Source: Durusdinium trenchii
Taxonomy: Eukaryota > Sar > Dinophyceae > Suessiales > Symbiodiniaceae
DNA: 64,000 nucleotides
Assembly: GCA_963970005.1 (NCBI GenBank)
Contig: CAXAMN010000004.1
Location: forward strand, 384,989 to 448,988
Direction: 5' to 3'
A program made the position numbers and the translations under genes. Below, in pieces: positions 54,380 to 64,000 of the stretch; position 1 is the stretch's first letter, and every line of letters begins with the position of its first letter. The notes beneath the pieces were generated by a model. It did not search any database and had not been told where the DNA came from. It saw nothing but the letters and a program-made list of their open reading frames with translations.

Positions 54380-55919
54380 GTGAGCGTTCTCAGTGACTTC
54401 GACCAGGTTTCGACCAAACCGCGTTCGTTCGATGAACGCGACGGTGACGGACGTGACGGGACGTCGTCGGTGGAGTCACGGTCACGTCGTGATGTCCCTC
54501 TGTCACCAATCCAGAGATTTCATGTCATTCGGTTCAAACTTTAAATTCAAATTCATTTTGTTGGACCGTGTTGATCAAAATGGCTTTAGTTTCCAAGAGC
54601 ACATGGGAAGGATGCGACTTGTGATCACCATCAGGCCCCCCGTGCCGAGGGCCTTCCGAGCAGGGGGCCGGTCCGACGGCATCGCCCCCCGTTCTGTTTG
54701 ACCAACGTTGCATGGCAACTCGACAGGTCCCACGGTCGGCCACAGGGCCAATCTGGCCCTGCCAAGGCGATATTGCTGCCATGAGCCATCCAGAATTGGT
54801 CCAAGCGAGCAACCCTTCTTGTGGAGATTTGGCCAACCAAGAGCCTCTCTTGAACTACCTTCGCATCTTGGAGAGTGATTTCGGGCCAAGGAACGAAGGT
54901 GGAATCCATCCGTCATCCTGCAGCGACCAGCGACCGGAGCGACCCCAGCCAACCCCGGTGGGGCGAGCTCGATCATCGCCGGCCATAACGGGATCGTGTC
55001 CGGTGAGGTTCATCGGACTTGGTGGAAGTTAACAGGTTTCGTTTGTGCATCGAGTCACCAAGTGTAAGTAAATCACCGAGCTGGCCATCCGCGAAGAAAC
55101 GTCCCATCGCACATCCTTCGCCTGGTGGACACAAACATACCCAAACCGTGACTTGCCTAGTTTCACAGAACCAATGGGATTTGTTCACTGCAGGGATTGT
55201 TTACTCGGCCTGTGTTAATCTTACCTCCGTTTCTCGGAGGCTCTCGTTTTCAGCCGAGTCTCAGGATATTTTCTGCAAAATGATAGTATTCAAAGCTGCG
55301 CAGATGCCTTGCCCTATTGCAATTCTGTGACGAAGATGCCTGAGTATGGCGGAGATGAGGGCACCTGGGACTTTGCGAAGACGGTGATGTACTCATATTC
55401 ACATGGTCTTTGGTGATGTTCTCTCCGTGTTATAGGCTGTTCTTGCTCACCTACAGGTGCAAGAGAACATTGGAAGATGTCTTCGTTTCAACGAACGGCA
55501 GGAGGTTGGTACTGCCGGTGACACCGGGAACCCCAAAAACAGGACCGGTCGGCCGCACCACATGACACGGTGAGGTGGGAGGTGATCAAAGGTGTGGGGA
55601 GCTGAAGACATTGGAGCACCTGGAAACGCGTAGATAGAAAGATACTGTAAGTAGATAGCATAGGCATAGATATGCTGATATGCAGCACTTCTGGGCTCTC
55701 TTTCCTACTTGGAGAGCTTTTTGAAGGGCACTATGACTATGATTAGGCATTAGGCTGTTCTTTCATTCGGGAGATTGATCTTCCCTTGGTGGAGCAAAGT
55801 TGGGCTGTTGATGTCACTTGCCCCAAGAGGCACCGTTTTGCACTTGAATTCGGCTTCCTCCTTTTATTTGTTTCCATGGCAGAACACTCGTCATATAGTG
55901 GATTGAGAATAGGTGGAAC

Positions 55920-56246
55920 ATGGTGGAACAATCCCATACAATCCACCTTTTAGAAGGTGGCTTATGTGGACCCCCCTCCAAAAGACATCATTGGGCTTGC
56001 TTTGCAGTGCTTTGTGCCTTAGCAGTCCTATTTGCGCCATCAACCCTAGCCGGTACCCTTGTCGACCGTGCATCTAAGGACGTGGCTGGGCGACGCGCTA
56101 CTTATGCGCCGAGAGTTGCGGATGTCGAAACCCGGGCGGTGAAGGCATTTCTTTGCAAGGATGCCCAGCAGATGACTGTCGAGCTACCCCGGACTTCACC
56201 AGCTTCAGAGAAAGTCCCTGAGCAAGTGAAGAAGTGTTACAGTTAA
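55920..56246 (+). CDS. Small protein with N-terminal hydrophobic segment
   Basis: A 108-codon ORF from ATG to TAA. Residues about 26-45 (ACFAVLCALAVLFAPSTLAG) look like a signal peptide or anchor core. The rest is soluble and charged (VDRASKDVAGRRATYAPRVA, ASEKVPEQVKKCYS). No family recognised. It ends only 13 bp before the next ORF. Confidence 0.5.
   Translation: MVEQSHTIHLLEGGLCGPPSKRHHWACFAVLCALAVLFAPSTLAGTLVDRASKDVAGRRATYAPRVADVETRAVKAFLCKDAQQMTVELPRTSPASEKVPEQVKKCYS
56241..56242 (+). promoter_or_regulatory. Possible splice acceptor (trans- or cis-) inside the upstream stop region
   Basis: GTGTTACAG|TTAAAAAGC places an AG 17 nt before the ATG of the 272-codon ORF and inside the last codons of the preceding ORF. 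In dinoflagellates mRNAs receive a spliced leader at such AG sites, which would let the two ORFs be matured separately. Inference only. Confidence 0.3.
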
Positions 56247-56259
56247 AAAGCACAACTGT

Positions 56260-57078
56260 ATGAGAAGACTTTGTGCCTTTGTGTGTATTTTGTTTTGGGC
56301 AGTGTGCTTGGTTTCTTTCGCTAGAACAATCCTCCTTCTGTCAGGCAGCGTTTGCATCGAGAAGAACGCCTCGCGTTTGCGACGTTTCGCACCGTGGGTT
56401 GCCTGGGTGGAGACAATCCGAGCCTATGGTCTCTCACCAGCCCAGTTGGATCGCCAAGCCGATGCACTCTTGATCGCCAATGCCATGTGGGAGAATGGCT
56501 GTGGATTTATGCAAAACTTGACAGATCAAAACATCTCATGGGGAAGCTGCTTTGCATGGAGTAGTACGTTCAACTGGGAGTTCAAGACGGTGGAAGCCTT
56601 TTGCCCGATCACCTGTGGCTGTTCCGAGACCCACAGAGCGTATACGGGCTGCCCGTTGCCATATGGCTTCAGCTGTGATGGCTTATGGCATTGCCTCACT
56701 TGGAATGAGCAACATTACTGCCCACCCTATGTGGAGGTCATCTACGGAGAATTCACCATGTCCTACAACTATTCACATGTCGGGGTCTTGTATCTCGGTG
56801 AGCTTGAGAAGTTCGTTTGGAAGCACTTTCTTTCAATCACATTGGAGGGTGAAACGGAAAACACGAGAAGTGGAGGACCAGAACTGGTGCCCAAACGGAG
56901 AGATATCTGGGAAGATCCCTCCAAAGAAACGACAGAGCCGGAATTTTCAAACTCACCTGGATCTTGGTATAGATCAACAATCATCAACGAATATCAAAGA
57001 TCATTGGATTTGCTTCAGATGATTGGAGTGTCCCCCATGCCTGAGTCGAATTCAATTATCTTATCATTCCAAGAATGA
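56260..57078 (+). CDS. Cys-rich extracellular protein with N-terminal membrane anchor
   Basis: An uninterrupted 272-codon ORF, the longest in the window. MRRLCAFVCILFWAVCLVSF begins a hydrophobic N-terminus (signal or anchor). Residues about 80-160 hold a Cys-rich module (WGSCFAWSSTFNWEFKTVEA, FCPITCGCS, GCPLPYGFSCDGLWHC, YCPPY). The FCP.TCGC pattern recalls ShKT-like modules, which dinoflagellate surface proteins often carry, but I cannot assign it firmly. Several N-x-S/T sites (NLT, NIS, NYS) suit an extracytoplasmic location. The tail from about 190 is charged. Confidence 0.68.
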   Translation: MRRLCAFVCILFWAVCLVSFARTILLLSGSVCIEKNASRLRRFAPWVAWVETIRAYGLSPAQLDRQADALLIANAMWENGCGFMQNLTDQNISWGSCFAWSSTFNWEFKTVEAFCPITCGCSETHRAYTGCPLPYGFSCDGLWHCLTWNEQHYCPPYVEVIYGEFTMSYNYSHVGVLYLGELEKFVWKHFLSITLEGETENTRSGGPELVPKRRDIWEDPSKETTEPEFSNSPGSWYRSTIINEYQRSLDLLQMIGVSPMPESNSIILSFQE

Positions 57079-57342
57079 TGTGTTTGCCTCGGAACGGGAT
57101 TTTGAAGACAACCTTGTGACAAATCTACAGGGACATGGCATGAAGCAATGCCACAAAAAAAGTGACTCCTGCATACCCCTGCCTGAGTGTTTCAGCGGGT
57201 GAATTTCAGTAGGTACCCAGATGTACCCAGGTATTTGGAAGTTCAATCCAAAACGCCCAAAACGAGGCAAAAACAGGTGAGTCTTCTTTGCAGGTTTTCC
57301 TTCAACGACTCGACCTCTTTCGTCCGAGCAGGTCCGAGTACT

Positions 57343-57442
57343 ACTGGTCTTTGGTGAATGCCATGAAAGTGGCGATCGCCGAACATGCGGGTCATTCTCA
57401 AGCGCTTCATCCGGATACCATTGTGCCTGATACTTGAAGTGT
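57343..57442 (+). CDS. Candidate exon (SEYYWSLVNAMKVAIAEHAG)
   Basis: After CGAGCAG|G the frame reads SEYYWSLVNAMKVAIAEHAG then HSQALHPDTIVPDT and stops. Good acceptor, amphipathic helix. A second possible short exon lies at 57457-57500 (VPSGALCEFLKLNQ) with a CCAG|GTGAGA donor. Could belong to a tandem relative of the membrane-protein gene. Confidence 0.4.
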
Positions 57443-57925
57443 GAGAATGAGTTCAGGTGTGCCATCAGGAGCTCTATGCGAATTCCTGAAGCTGAACCAG
57501 GTGAGATGGGTCGCAGTCCTACTTATGATATGAATTTATTAGATGCGTTATTGTTACTGTATATGTTTGAATTTGTAGTTGATGCAGGACTCCTTCCAGC
57601 TGTAATTAAATAGGGAGACACCCCTGAAGACCCAAAGGTTAGTACCAAGAGAACTGTTCGGAGATCAAGCCGGGTCCTTCTCTGAAAAGGGGTCCAGGAT
57701 TTCTTCCAGTATAGACTGCGAGAAGAGATGTGTCACTCTCTTCTTCAGACGGGGGCGGATTGGTCCACTTCGCAACTTCAGGAGAGTAAACTCATTCAAC
57801 GCTTCCACCAACCCAGACACGCCATGTAAAGGACATATATGATTTCTATATAATTAGATACATTGGGGTGGTTAAAGGGAGATCAATGGGTACATATTCT
57901 AGTCCCATGGTGTGTTGCAGACACA

Positions 57926-58275
57926 TCGAGTCCAGAATCCTCGGGCCCTCCATGCGGTCCGTCCGTTCCGTCCGTTCCGCCCAGGCTCCCCAGGCGTGTT
58001 GGGATTTGGGCGGCACACGTTTGTATGCGGCCTCCGTTGGGACGGATGTGGGATGGATGGGAATAACTGAGGAATGGCTCTTCGACATTGGCATCGTGTA
58101 TGGAGCTTTTCAGATTTTCTTGGTGGATCCTGCCATGAATGCCACACAGATGCAGCTCACCATGTTCTCAACACCAGCGAGTCACTTCCAGGCCTGGCGC
58201 TCTAGTGGCGAGCAGAGCCCAGCTGCCCCGTTCGCCACGAACAGGTCCTTTAGTTTTCTTCGATTATGGAGGTGA
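57926..58275 (+). CDS. Candidate coding segment (EEWLFDIGIVYGAFQIFLVD)
   Basis: After GTTGCAG a + frame stays open for about 115 codons. The second half (EEWLFDIGIVYGAFQIFLVD, PAMNATQMQLTMFSTPASHF) looks protein-like with a hydrophobic stretch. The first half is Arg/Ser-rich and may be noise. Unknown family. Confidence 0.33.
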
Positions 58276-58468
58276 AAGAATGATCATCAAGTCCATTTGT
58301 CATGATGACAGTCTGGAACCAGATAAAGGCTTCTGTCCACGAACACTTGGCAGCTGGAGATGTCAGTCTTTCTGACACCGTATACGTGAAGTCCACAAGA
58401 GATGATGGCACCTTTCTGAAGACTCAAGAAGGTGATTGTTTTTGTTAATTATTTATCCTTCCTTCCAG

Positions 58469-58700
58469 CCCCATCCAAAAACAAACACTTCGCGGAACTG
58501 GCACCCAACACCGCCTGGATCCATGCGTCGGATGCATGGGACTGTCAGTGTCGTCCCGTGTCCTCGTTCGCGGTGCGTTCGCATCCGACGCAGAAAGGCG
58601 ACGCTGCAGAGTACATTGGACTCCTGGAGCGTGCCCTGGATGGGTCTGCAACTGGAATCGATCAGAAGCTTGACGGACTGACTTGGGTCGGCTGTCCTGG
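58469..58700 (+). CDS. Candidate exon (NTAWIHASDAWDCQCRPVSS)
   Basis: After CCTTCCAG the frame reads KNKHFAELAPNTAWIHASDA then GDAAEYIGLLERALDGSATG and IDQKLDGLTWVGC. Good pyrimidine-rich acceptor and balanced composition. Donor unclear; the frame is open to 58770. Confidence 0.42.
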
Positions 58701-58967
58701 GGGCGCTGTCCGGGGCGGCCGCATCAGGGGGATGTTGGGGGAGTTGGGGGAGCAAGTGAGACCAAAATAAAAGAACACCGTGCTGCATGGCATTTAGTCA
58801 AAGAGGTGTTTTCAGGACATCACTTGCTTAGAAAGATGTCCAAAAGATCAGATATGGATATGACAGACCTGTGGAGTCTAGACAGGGAGACCCAAATCCA
58901 TTCGACGGACCCAGCGGGGGACCTGCGTAGGGGGTGCTTCGCGGTGCTTCGGTGCGACCTGCGTCCG

Positions 58968-59054
58968 AGGCGATTCCCCCAAGCAACGACTGGCGGACGT
59001 TCCAACACCTCATTTGGACCCGAGCCTGGCTCAAACCTCTCATCCAAAACAGTG
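58968..59054 (+). CDS. Candidate exon (WRTFQHLIWTRAWLKPLIQN)
   Basis: The frame reads EAIPPSNDWRTFQHLIWTRA then WLKPLIQNSG up to a GT donor (CAGTG|GTTGGT). Trp-rich helices, natural composition. A second frame continues to 59505 but is less convincing. Confidence 0.38.
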
Positions 59055-59991
59055 GTTGGTAGGAGACCCTCTCATGAAATTGACCAATTCTGTTTGCGTT
59101 CACTCGTTCTGGCAGGAAACCGCTCTGTGTGAGGGCTTTTATTTTTTGTGTCGGTCCATGTCGCTCCTGTCTTGGTTGAGGCAAACCCACGTGAACACGA
59201 CCGAAGCAGCTAGATTCCATGCAAGGGGAGGAAGTTCCCGGGAGGCCAACGAAAGAGTCCAACGAGCTTGGTCAAGCCACGGATGGTTCTTTATCCGACA
59301 ACGAAAGACTTGCAGGGTGCTTGGCAATTTTGCCCGAGCAAAGATATCAAACGACTCCTCTTTTTGTGCTAGAGTTTACGATCAACCCCCCAAATTCATG
59401 AATGCCGCTCTGCAAGACGCTGAGCTTGTACCCGAACACTTCGCGTCACATGAAATGAAGACTCCTTGGGCCTTATGGAACCGCCCAACGCGCCCCAAGC
59501 CCTGAAGGCGCCGGGACCGGGACGCGCAGCTGAGGTCCCCCCGTGGTGGATGAGACACGTGACCGAGAGAAGCGCCGGCTGAAGCGCAGCGTTGCGCTGC
59601 CCTGATCGGCCGGCGATGGCCGGGAACCCTTGGACGAAGATGACGAAGCGCCGGAGAAGGGCTTGGGCTTCTTCAGGTCGGTGTGGATTGAGGTGGCTTC
59701 GGGCATGAAAGGAATTGAGGTGAAGAAATGAAAGATGGATTGAAGCGGATTCACTCCAAACTCACCTCAATCCATCCAACATTTTTATGAACCTGCAGGA
59801 ACCTGGCAGATGAAATCTGGGATCTCGCAGTTGACAAGTCTTTGGCCGGAGAACCGGTGTTTCCTCGCGTGAACACACGAAACATCAGCAGTTATGTGTG
59901 GATTGATCGCTTCTCCAGTTGCTTCTCTGTATTTCTCCAAATAAAGCTGCGATAGGAACCGTGTGCATCACCATCCTCATCATCATTTAAT

Positions 59992-60072
59992 TCTTCGTTT
60001 TCTTCTTCTCCTTCTCCTTCTCCGTCTCCTTCTTTTTTTTTTCTTCTTCTTCTTCTTCTGCTTTGTCTTCTT
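59992..60072. repeat. CTT/TTC-rich microsatellite
   Basis: Imperfect TTC/TCC trinucleotides with a run of nine or ten T; polypyrimidine on the + strand. Confidence 0.9.
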
Positions 60073-60789
60073 CAAAGCCTTATTTTCCATGTCCTTCGTT
60101 TTGAGACCACTGCGATGCAAAGACAGGCTGCCTGTCGTGGATGAAATGTCATGAAATATCGACTGTAGAATAGGTCACATGGGCTCTGATATTCTAGTCT
60201 CTTTTGCTTTTAGGAGAGGTGTGGCAGCATATACTGTACCATACTGTACCTTTCATTCATGAGGAAACAGTTGGAATCAGCATGCCTGACTCGCCAAATC
60301 CCTGAAAGGGAGACGATCTTAGTGAGGGTTTGCTCGCGAATGCGATGCCATGTGCTTGGTGTTCCAGTTAGAGCCAAACTGAAGCTTTCCAGTTCTGATC
60401 CCCCGATGTTGCATCTGGAATCAGAATATGATTGGATTGAGGGCAGCCTTTTTGATCCTAAAAGTTCGATCCGGGAAAAACTCGTCACCCAGCAGCGGGT
60501 GACTAGACATAGCATCTCATGCTGAGTGGCAAATGCAGCAGTTCATGATAACAGACCTGGCAGCGACTCCATTGACGTTCCCTGTTGGGCGACGCCCCAA
60601 GTTTCTCGCCGGCAAAAGCCCTCCCAAAAGCGGTAGGATTCTTTCATTCTCCTTCAACTCAAAGCCCCCCAGAGCCACAGTCTGGTTTTGATTTTGGCTT
60701 TCACTTGGGATCCAAGTGGCTCTCCATCCGAATGCGAAAAGGCCCGGCCGCCTGCGTCCGCTTGGCGCGTCCGCTTGGCGGGTTTCCTC

Positions 60790-60935
60790 TGCTTCGTCCA
60801 CTGCGTCGCTGCCAGGAGATTGCCACGAAGACCAGTTCAGCGGAGACGGATACGGTGAACGCGCGCCTCACCACGGCCTCCAACGCCATCCAACGGCACC
60901 TCGGTCAGACATTCCGTTGCAGGAGTGGACCCGGG
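60790..60935 (+). CDS. Candidate coiled-coil exon (AETDTVNARLTTASNAIQRH)
   Basis: One frame reads RRCQEIATKTSSAETDTVNA then RLTTASNAIQRHLGQTFRC, charged and helical. The two other + frames are also open, so the call rests on composition and similarity to the other coiled-coil candidates. Confidence 0.35.
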
Positions 60936-61654
60936 AAAAGGGCGGTCCACGCGGGATTGGTTGCTTTGACATCACAAAAGGTCTTTTGTGTGGGTGGGAT
61001 TTAATTGGCTGTTGGAGGAATCCTTGCTCTAAACCAGGTTGTTTGGGGTCTGGAGTCTAACCCTCGATTTGAAACGTGCAAAGGGATCACAGCTTTTGTT
61101 GAAACCAGGATCGAAATAACTGACATGTCATGTATATGTTTGTTGGAAATAACGCAAAGTTGCGTTGATGAATAACACTCCCCCTCTAGAAAAAGCAATT
61201 CGGTAGGTATTAAATCAATCACACCCGGGCTGAATCCCAGCCAGAACCAATGGGAAGGGCTATGGAGGACCCTGGTCCGCCTGGCAATCCGGCAGAATGT
61301 CCCGTGACACGTGCAGAGTTTCACAGCTTTGACATTGAATGTCACATTTTGTACGTAGAATTTTGTAGACATGAATGACATGAACCATGAAAGGCTTTTT
61401 GAACACCTTTGCATGTCCCTTGCAATGTTCACGGGGGAACTTTATATCCGAGCATACTCTAGTCCACTTTAGAGCACCCTTGCAATGTGCTGTTTTGTTC
61501 CAATGCCCACCCAGTCAGTGGATAAGCTTTAACATCCTTCAACCCTTCTTTACGGAGATTCGTTCCATTAAATGATGAGCAGATGGACCGATGAATCGCA
61601 AAGATGATGTTCCAAACCTCAGACTGCACCTCTTCATGGCCCATGGACTCTCCC

Positions 61655-61810
61655 TGCGCCATCGCAGTCGACGCCGACAGACCGGAACCGCTCCAGGCTG
61701 GAGACCCTGGCCACGACGAAAGTCTCCTCGGAGACCTTCGAACGGCTCCAGGCCGTGAAAGCGCTCCGTTCGCTCGGTCCGAGCGCTCGGTTGGGTGGGG
61801 GAGCGAAGCG
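61655..61810 (+). CDS. Candidate exon (DESLLGDLRTAPGRESAPFA)
   Basis: Two + frames are coding-like: AVDADRPEPLQAGDPGHDES and, alternatively, LETLATTKVSSETFERLQAV. Which one is used cannot be decided. The sequence TCTCCTCGGAGACCTTCG closely resembles one at 20742-20760, suggesting related exons. Confidence 0.3.
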
Positions 61811-62340
61811 GAGAGCGACGCGTGGGGCGGCCCGGAGTTGGAACTCCAGCTACTGTCCTTTTGCGTGCATGAAACCTGGGATGAAGCCCACGCGACGTGC
61901 AACATGTGAGACATTCCCAGCTGTTGCAGGTCAATCAGCTCGGATGGAAAGCCTCAAAAGATTGTTTTTGATTGCCTCCTCAAACCATAAAATCCTTGTG
62001 CGTGCCATGCTCTTTCGAGACTCTGACATAGTCGAGGCACAAAAGGGGGCCAGTCAGCTGGGGATGTGATTTGGTTGATCTTAGGCTTTGCCGTGCATAT
62101 GTTGATCGAAGTGACTACAATGTCATGTCACAGACTTTGCCATCACAACACGTCACAATGGGAACCCCAGTTGGCGTTGAGCGGGTTGCCTAGTCAGATA
62201 CTGTACATCTCCCAGTAGAAGAGATGGGTACAGTCGTCCAGTAGAAGAGACATGCTGTTGTGGTTTGAGCTCCTGCAGTGGCACTGGAATCAAGCTTCAT
62301 GGAGAATCACTCACAATAATTATATCGCCGAAAAGACAAT

Positions 62341-62361
62341 TAGGAGGAGGAGGAGGAGAAC
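62341..62361. repeat. (GGA)n microsatellite
   Basis: AGGAGGAGGAGGAGGAGAA, five or six trinucleotide units. Confidence 0.9.
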
Positions 62362-62517
62362 TCCCAATTTCAACCAGATAGCTGCTGAAGTATATTCATA
62401 TATTGTATGATATTGTCTATGTCAATTTTCTGGTACGGAATTGCGTCTTGGCCGTCCGACAGGCTCGCATTGACACGATGGAGGCTTGGAGTCATACGTG
62501 TGACGCCCCGTAACATG

Positions 62518-62545
62518 TGTTGTTGTTGTTGTTGTTGTTGTTGTG
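62518..62545. repeat. (GTT)n microsatellite
   Basis: Nine uninterrupted TGT units; followed at 62551-62578 by a short CGCTAGTAGGTTGGAGGCCA copy of the dispersed repeat. Confidence 0.95.
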
Positions 62546-63039
62546 TCATAGGGCGCTAGTAGGTTGGAGGCCAACTGATTTCGCTTCCCGACAGGGGTTT
62601 GACCGGGTCGGTCTCAAGTCTCACGGTCTCATGTCTCAAGTCTCTTTGGATGTCTGCAGGGTTTGACCGGGTGATCAGGACACAATTGAACGCTTTCCGG
62701 AAGTAAATCTGATCAATTCCTCAGAATCCTTGGCACCAAATCTGCACTTTGAGTTTAGTTTTGGCCACCCTGCAAACAACAGGGCGGTGATCCAAAGGAT
62801 GTTACTGAGCATCAATTGCCAGAACCCAAATGCTTTTGTACACCTCTGATGGATATACATCCTTGAGCGCCTCAATTAAAGTTATGGAGGCTTGTGAGAT
62901 GAAATGCGAGAAAGATCTGGTTGGAAACATGTGTGTTTTAATAGGAAACACACCTTAACCGTTTGGGGATATGGGCACTGACCTCCAACCGATAGGCCGT
63001 TTGAAATAGGACAAATATCCTTCGAAGCCAAAACTGAAC

Positions 63040-63165
63040 AGGTCTCGGTCATCAGGAAGGCGGACAGTGAGACCTTGGGAAAGCTATCACAAGCGGTGAC
63101 TGAGCAGGACCGGGGACAGGAACGGGCAACCTTGGGTGGCTATCCAGAAAGAGGACAACGTGCCA
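63040..63165 (+). CDS. Candidate coiled-coil exon (DSETLGKLSQAVTEQDRGQE)
   Basis: Reads VSVIRKADSETLGKLSQAVT then EQDRGQERATLGGYPERGQR; typical charged heptads. It may end near a donor after GCAACC; limits not fixed. Confidence 0.4.
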
Positions 63166-63784
63166 GGTGGTTTCGCAGTCGCAAGTCCATAGCAGCCTGC
63201 AGACTGCAGCAAGATTTGGCACAGTTTTGGAGCGATTCTTCGACTTGCTTGGTGGTGTCACATGTTCTTTGGAATTTGCAACATGTGCTACAACATCATC
63301 AATTTGGGACATGTATTCCTTAGTATTTTTGCAACAAGATTTGGTGATTTAGATGGATTTCGGTATCGGTATCGGTATCAGCTTTCTTCAGTGGTGATAA
63401 AGGTGAATGTAATCAAGTGGGGAATCGGTGGGATCATGTTCGAAGTTCCAATGCCCTACTTGTCGCCGGCAAGATGCCAAGAGTGTGCATTGTTTGGCGG
63501 AAGTGTGAAGAAGTTGCATTAGATGCCAGTACCATCTATATAGTACTTATAGCTTACATATTCAGACTTTCAGTTGTTGATTCCACTGAATCCCAGTTGT
63601 TTGCCTTTTCCGAACGGTGAACAGATGCATGGCTTGTCCGAAGCCCTGCGTTGTTCAAAACCCCATGCAGGATGACACCTCCTGGTGTTGCAATAAAAGT
63701 GAGTCTTTCCGCCTTAAACTGAAGAGATCAATCACAACATATATAACAACAAATTACCCAAAACAATGGCATCCACGACCCTCA

Positions 63785-63934
63785 AAAGATAAGCTCGATT
63801 CCACCACGTGGTCGAACCGCGCGCGGGTCGACGTGTTGGGCCAGGCGCGACAGCTGGAGTCTGTGTCCAGCCAAGTTCGAGACCAGCATGGCCGTGTCGA
63901 GGCGGCGACGGAAGGATCCGTGGAAGCCATGTGA
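63785..63934 (+). CDS. Candidate coiled-coil exon (LGQARQLESVSSQVRDQHGR)
   Basis: Reads STTWSNRARVDVLGQARQLE then SVSSQVRDQHGRVEAATEGS and stops at VEAM. Strong helical heptad character. It may be the last exon of a gene or continue beyond a GA/GT donor near the end of the window. Confidence 0.42.
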   Translation, partial: KDKLDSTTWSNRARVDVLGQARQLESVSSQVRDQHGRVEAATEGSVEAM

Positions 63935-64000
63935 TGTACTGGAAGAGGTGTGTGGTGGTTTCGTGATCGCTTGGTGTTGGTGTTGGTTAGCTGGGCAGTA

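Larger units (their letters stand above)
61915..63030. other. Stretch without a gene
   Basis: Contains two microsatellites, one dispersed-repeat fragment, a direct repeat CCAGTAGAAGAGA(C/T)(G/A)(T/G)G at 62211 and 62239, and GGTTTGACCGGGT at 62595 and 62659. No coding frame is supported. Confidence 0.5.

Noticed and set aside
1..64000. CRISPR array or bacterial operon signals
   Set aside because: No evenly spaced direct repeats with unique spacers. Genes are intron-split and eukaryotic in style.

Overview
This window looks like nuclear DNA of a dinoflagellate, most likely Symbiodiniaceae. The evidence is threefold. Coding exons are short (about 50-800 bp) and separated by introns. Frame-consistent splice joins need GC and GA donors about as often as GT, and acceptors are mostly AG|G. 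A dispersed tract built on CTAGTAGC / GGAGGCCATCGCTA recurs about a dozen times. No bacterial operons, tRNAs or rRNAs were seen. Every gene I could assemble reads on the + strand, which fits the unidirectional gene order known for this group.

Layout. (1) ~0.35-11.4 kb: the 3' part of a non-ribosomal peptide synthetase-type gene. Exons can be joined in frame from the end of a condensation (C) domain through a complete adenylation (A) domain (core motifs A2-A10 traced) and a peptidyl carrier protein (PCP) to a thioesterase (TE) with a GHSWG nucleophile elbow. This is a terminal C-A-PCP-TE module. A short ankyrin-like exon follows at 11.8 kb. (2) ~12-25 kb: mostly repeats (GTTTGTG tract, 40-bp minisatellite, ACTTGTCTCC minisatellite, ACCA microsatellite, a 91-nt hairpin element, clustered palindromes), with scattered candidate exons, some coiled-coil-like. 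(3) 26.02-27.70 kb: a probably complete three-exon gene of about 352 codons ending in a Cys-rich, probably zinc-binding domain. (4) 28.62-30.93 kb and perhaps beyond: a metallo-beta-lactamase-fold gene with an intact HxHxDH motif after splicing. (5) 35.78-36.60 kb: an AT-rich block with twelve consecutive, mutually different hairpins, five with perfect 13-bp stems. It is unlike its surroundings and resembles dinoflagellate mitochondrial non-coding DNA. (6) 38.9-44.9 kb: scattered candidate coiled-coil exons. (7) 45.2-54.4 kb: a polytopic membrane-protein gene of at least eleven small exons whose phases match. It resembles an unnamed dinoflagellate family. (8) 55.9-57.1 kb: two intact ORFs only 13 bp apart, a small secreted-type protein and a Cys-rich membrane-anchored protein. 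(9) 57-64 kb: further candidate exons and simple repeats.

The NRPS module would activate an amino acid on the A domain, load it on the PCP, condense it and release the product by the TE. The other genes show no evident pathway link to it. Splice sites were inferred by eye from reading-frame continuity and family motifs; no transcripts or searches were available. Single-exon calls without a recognised domain are marked low.
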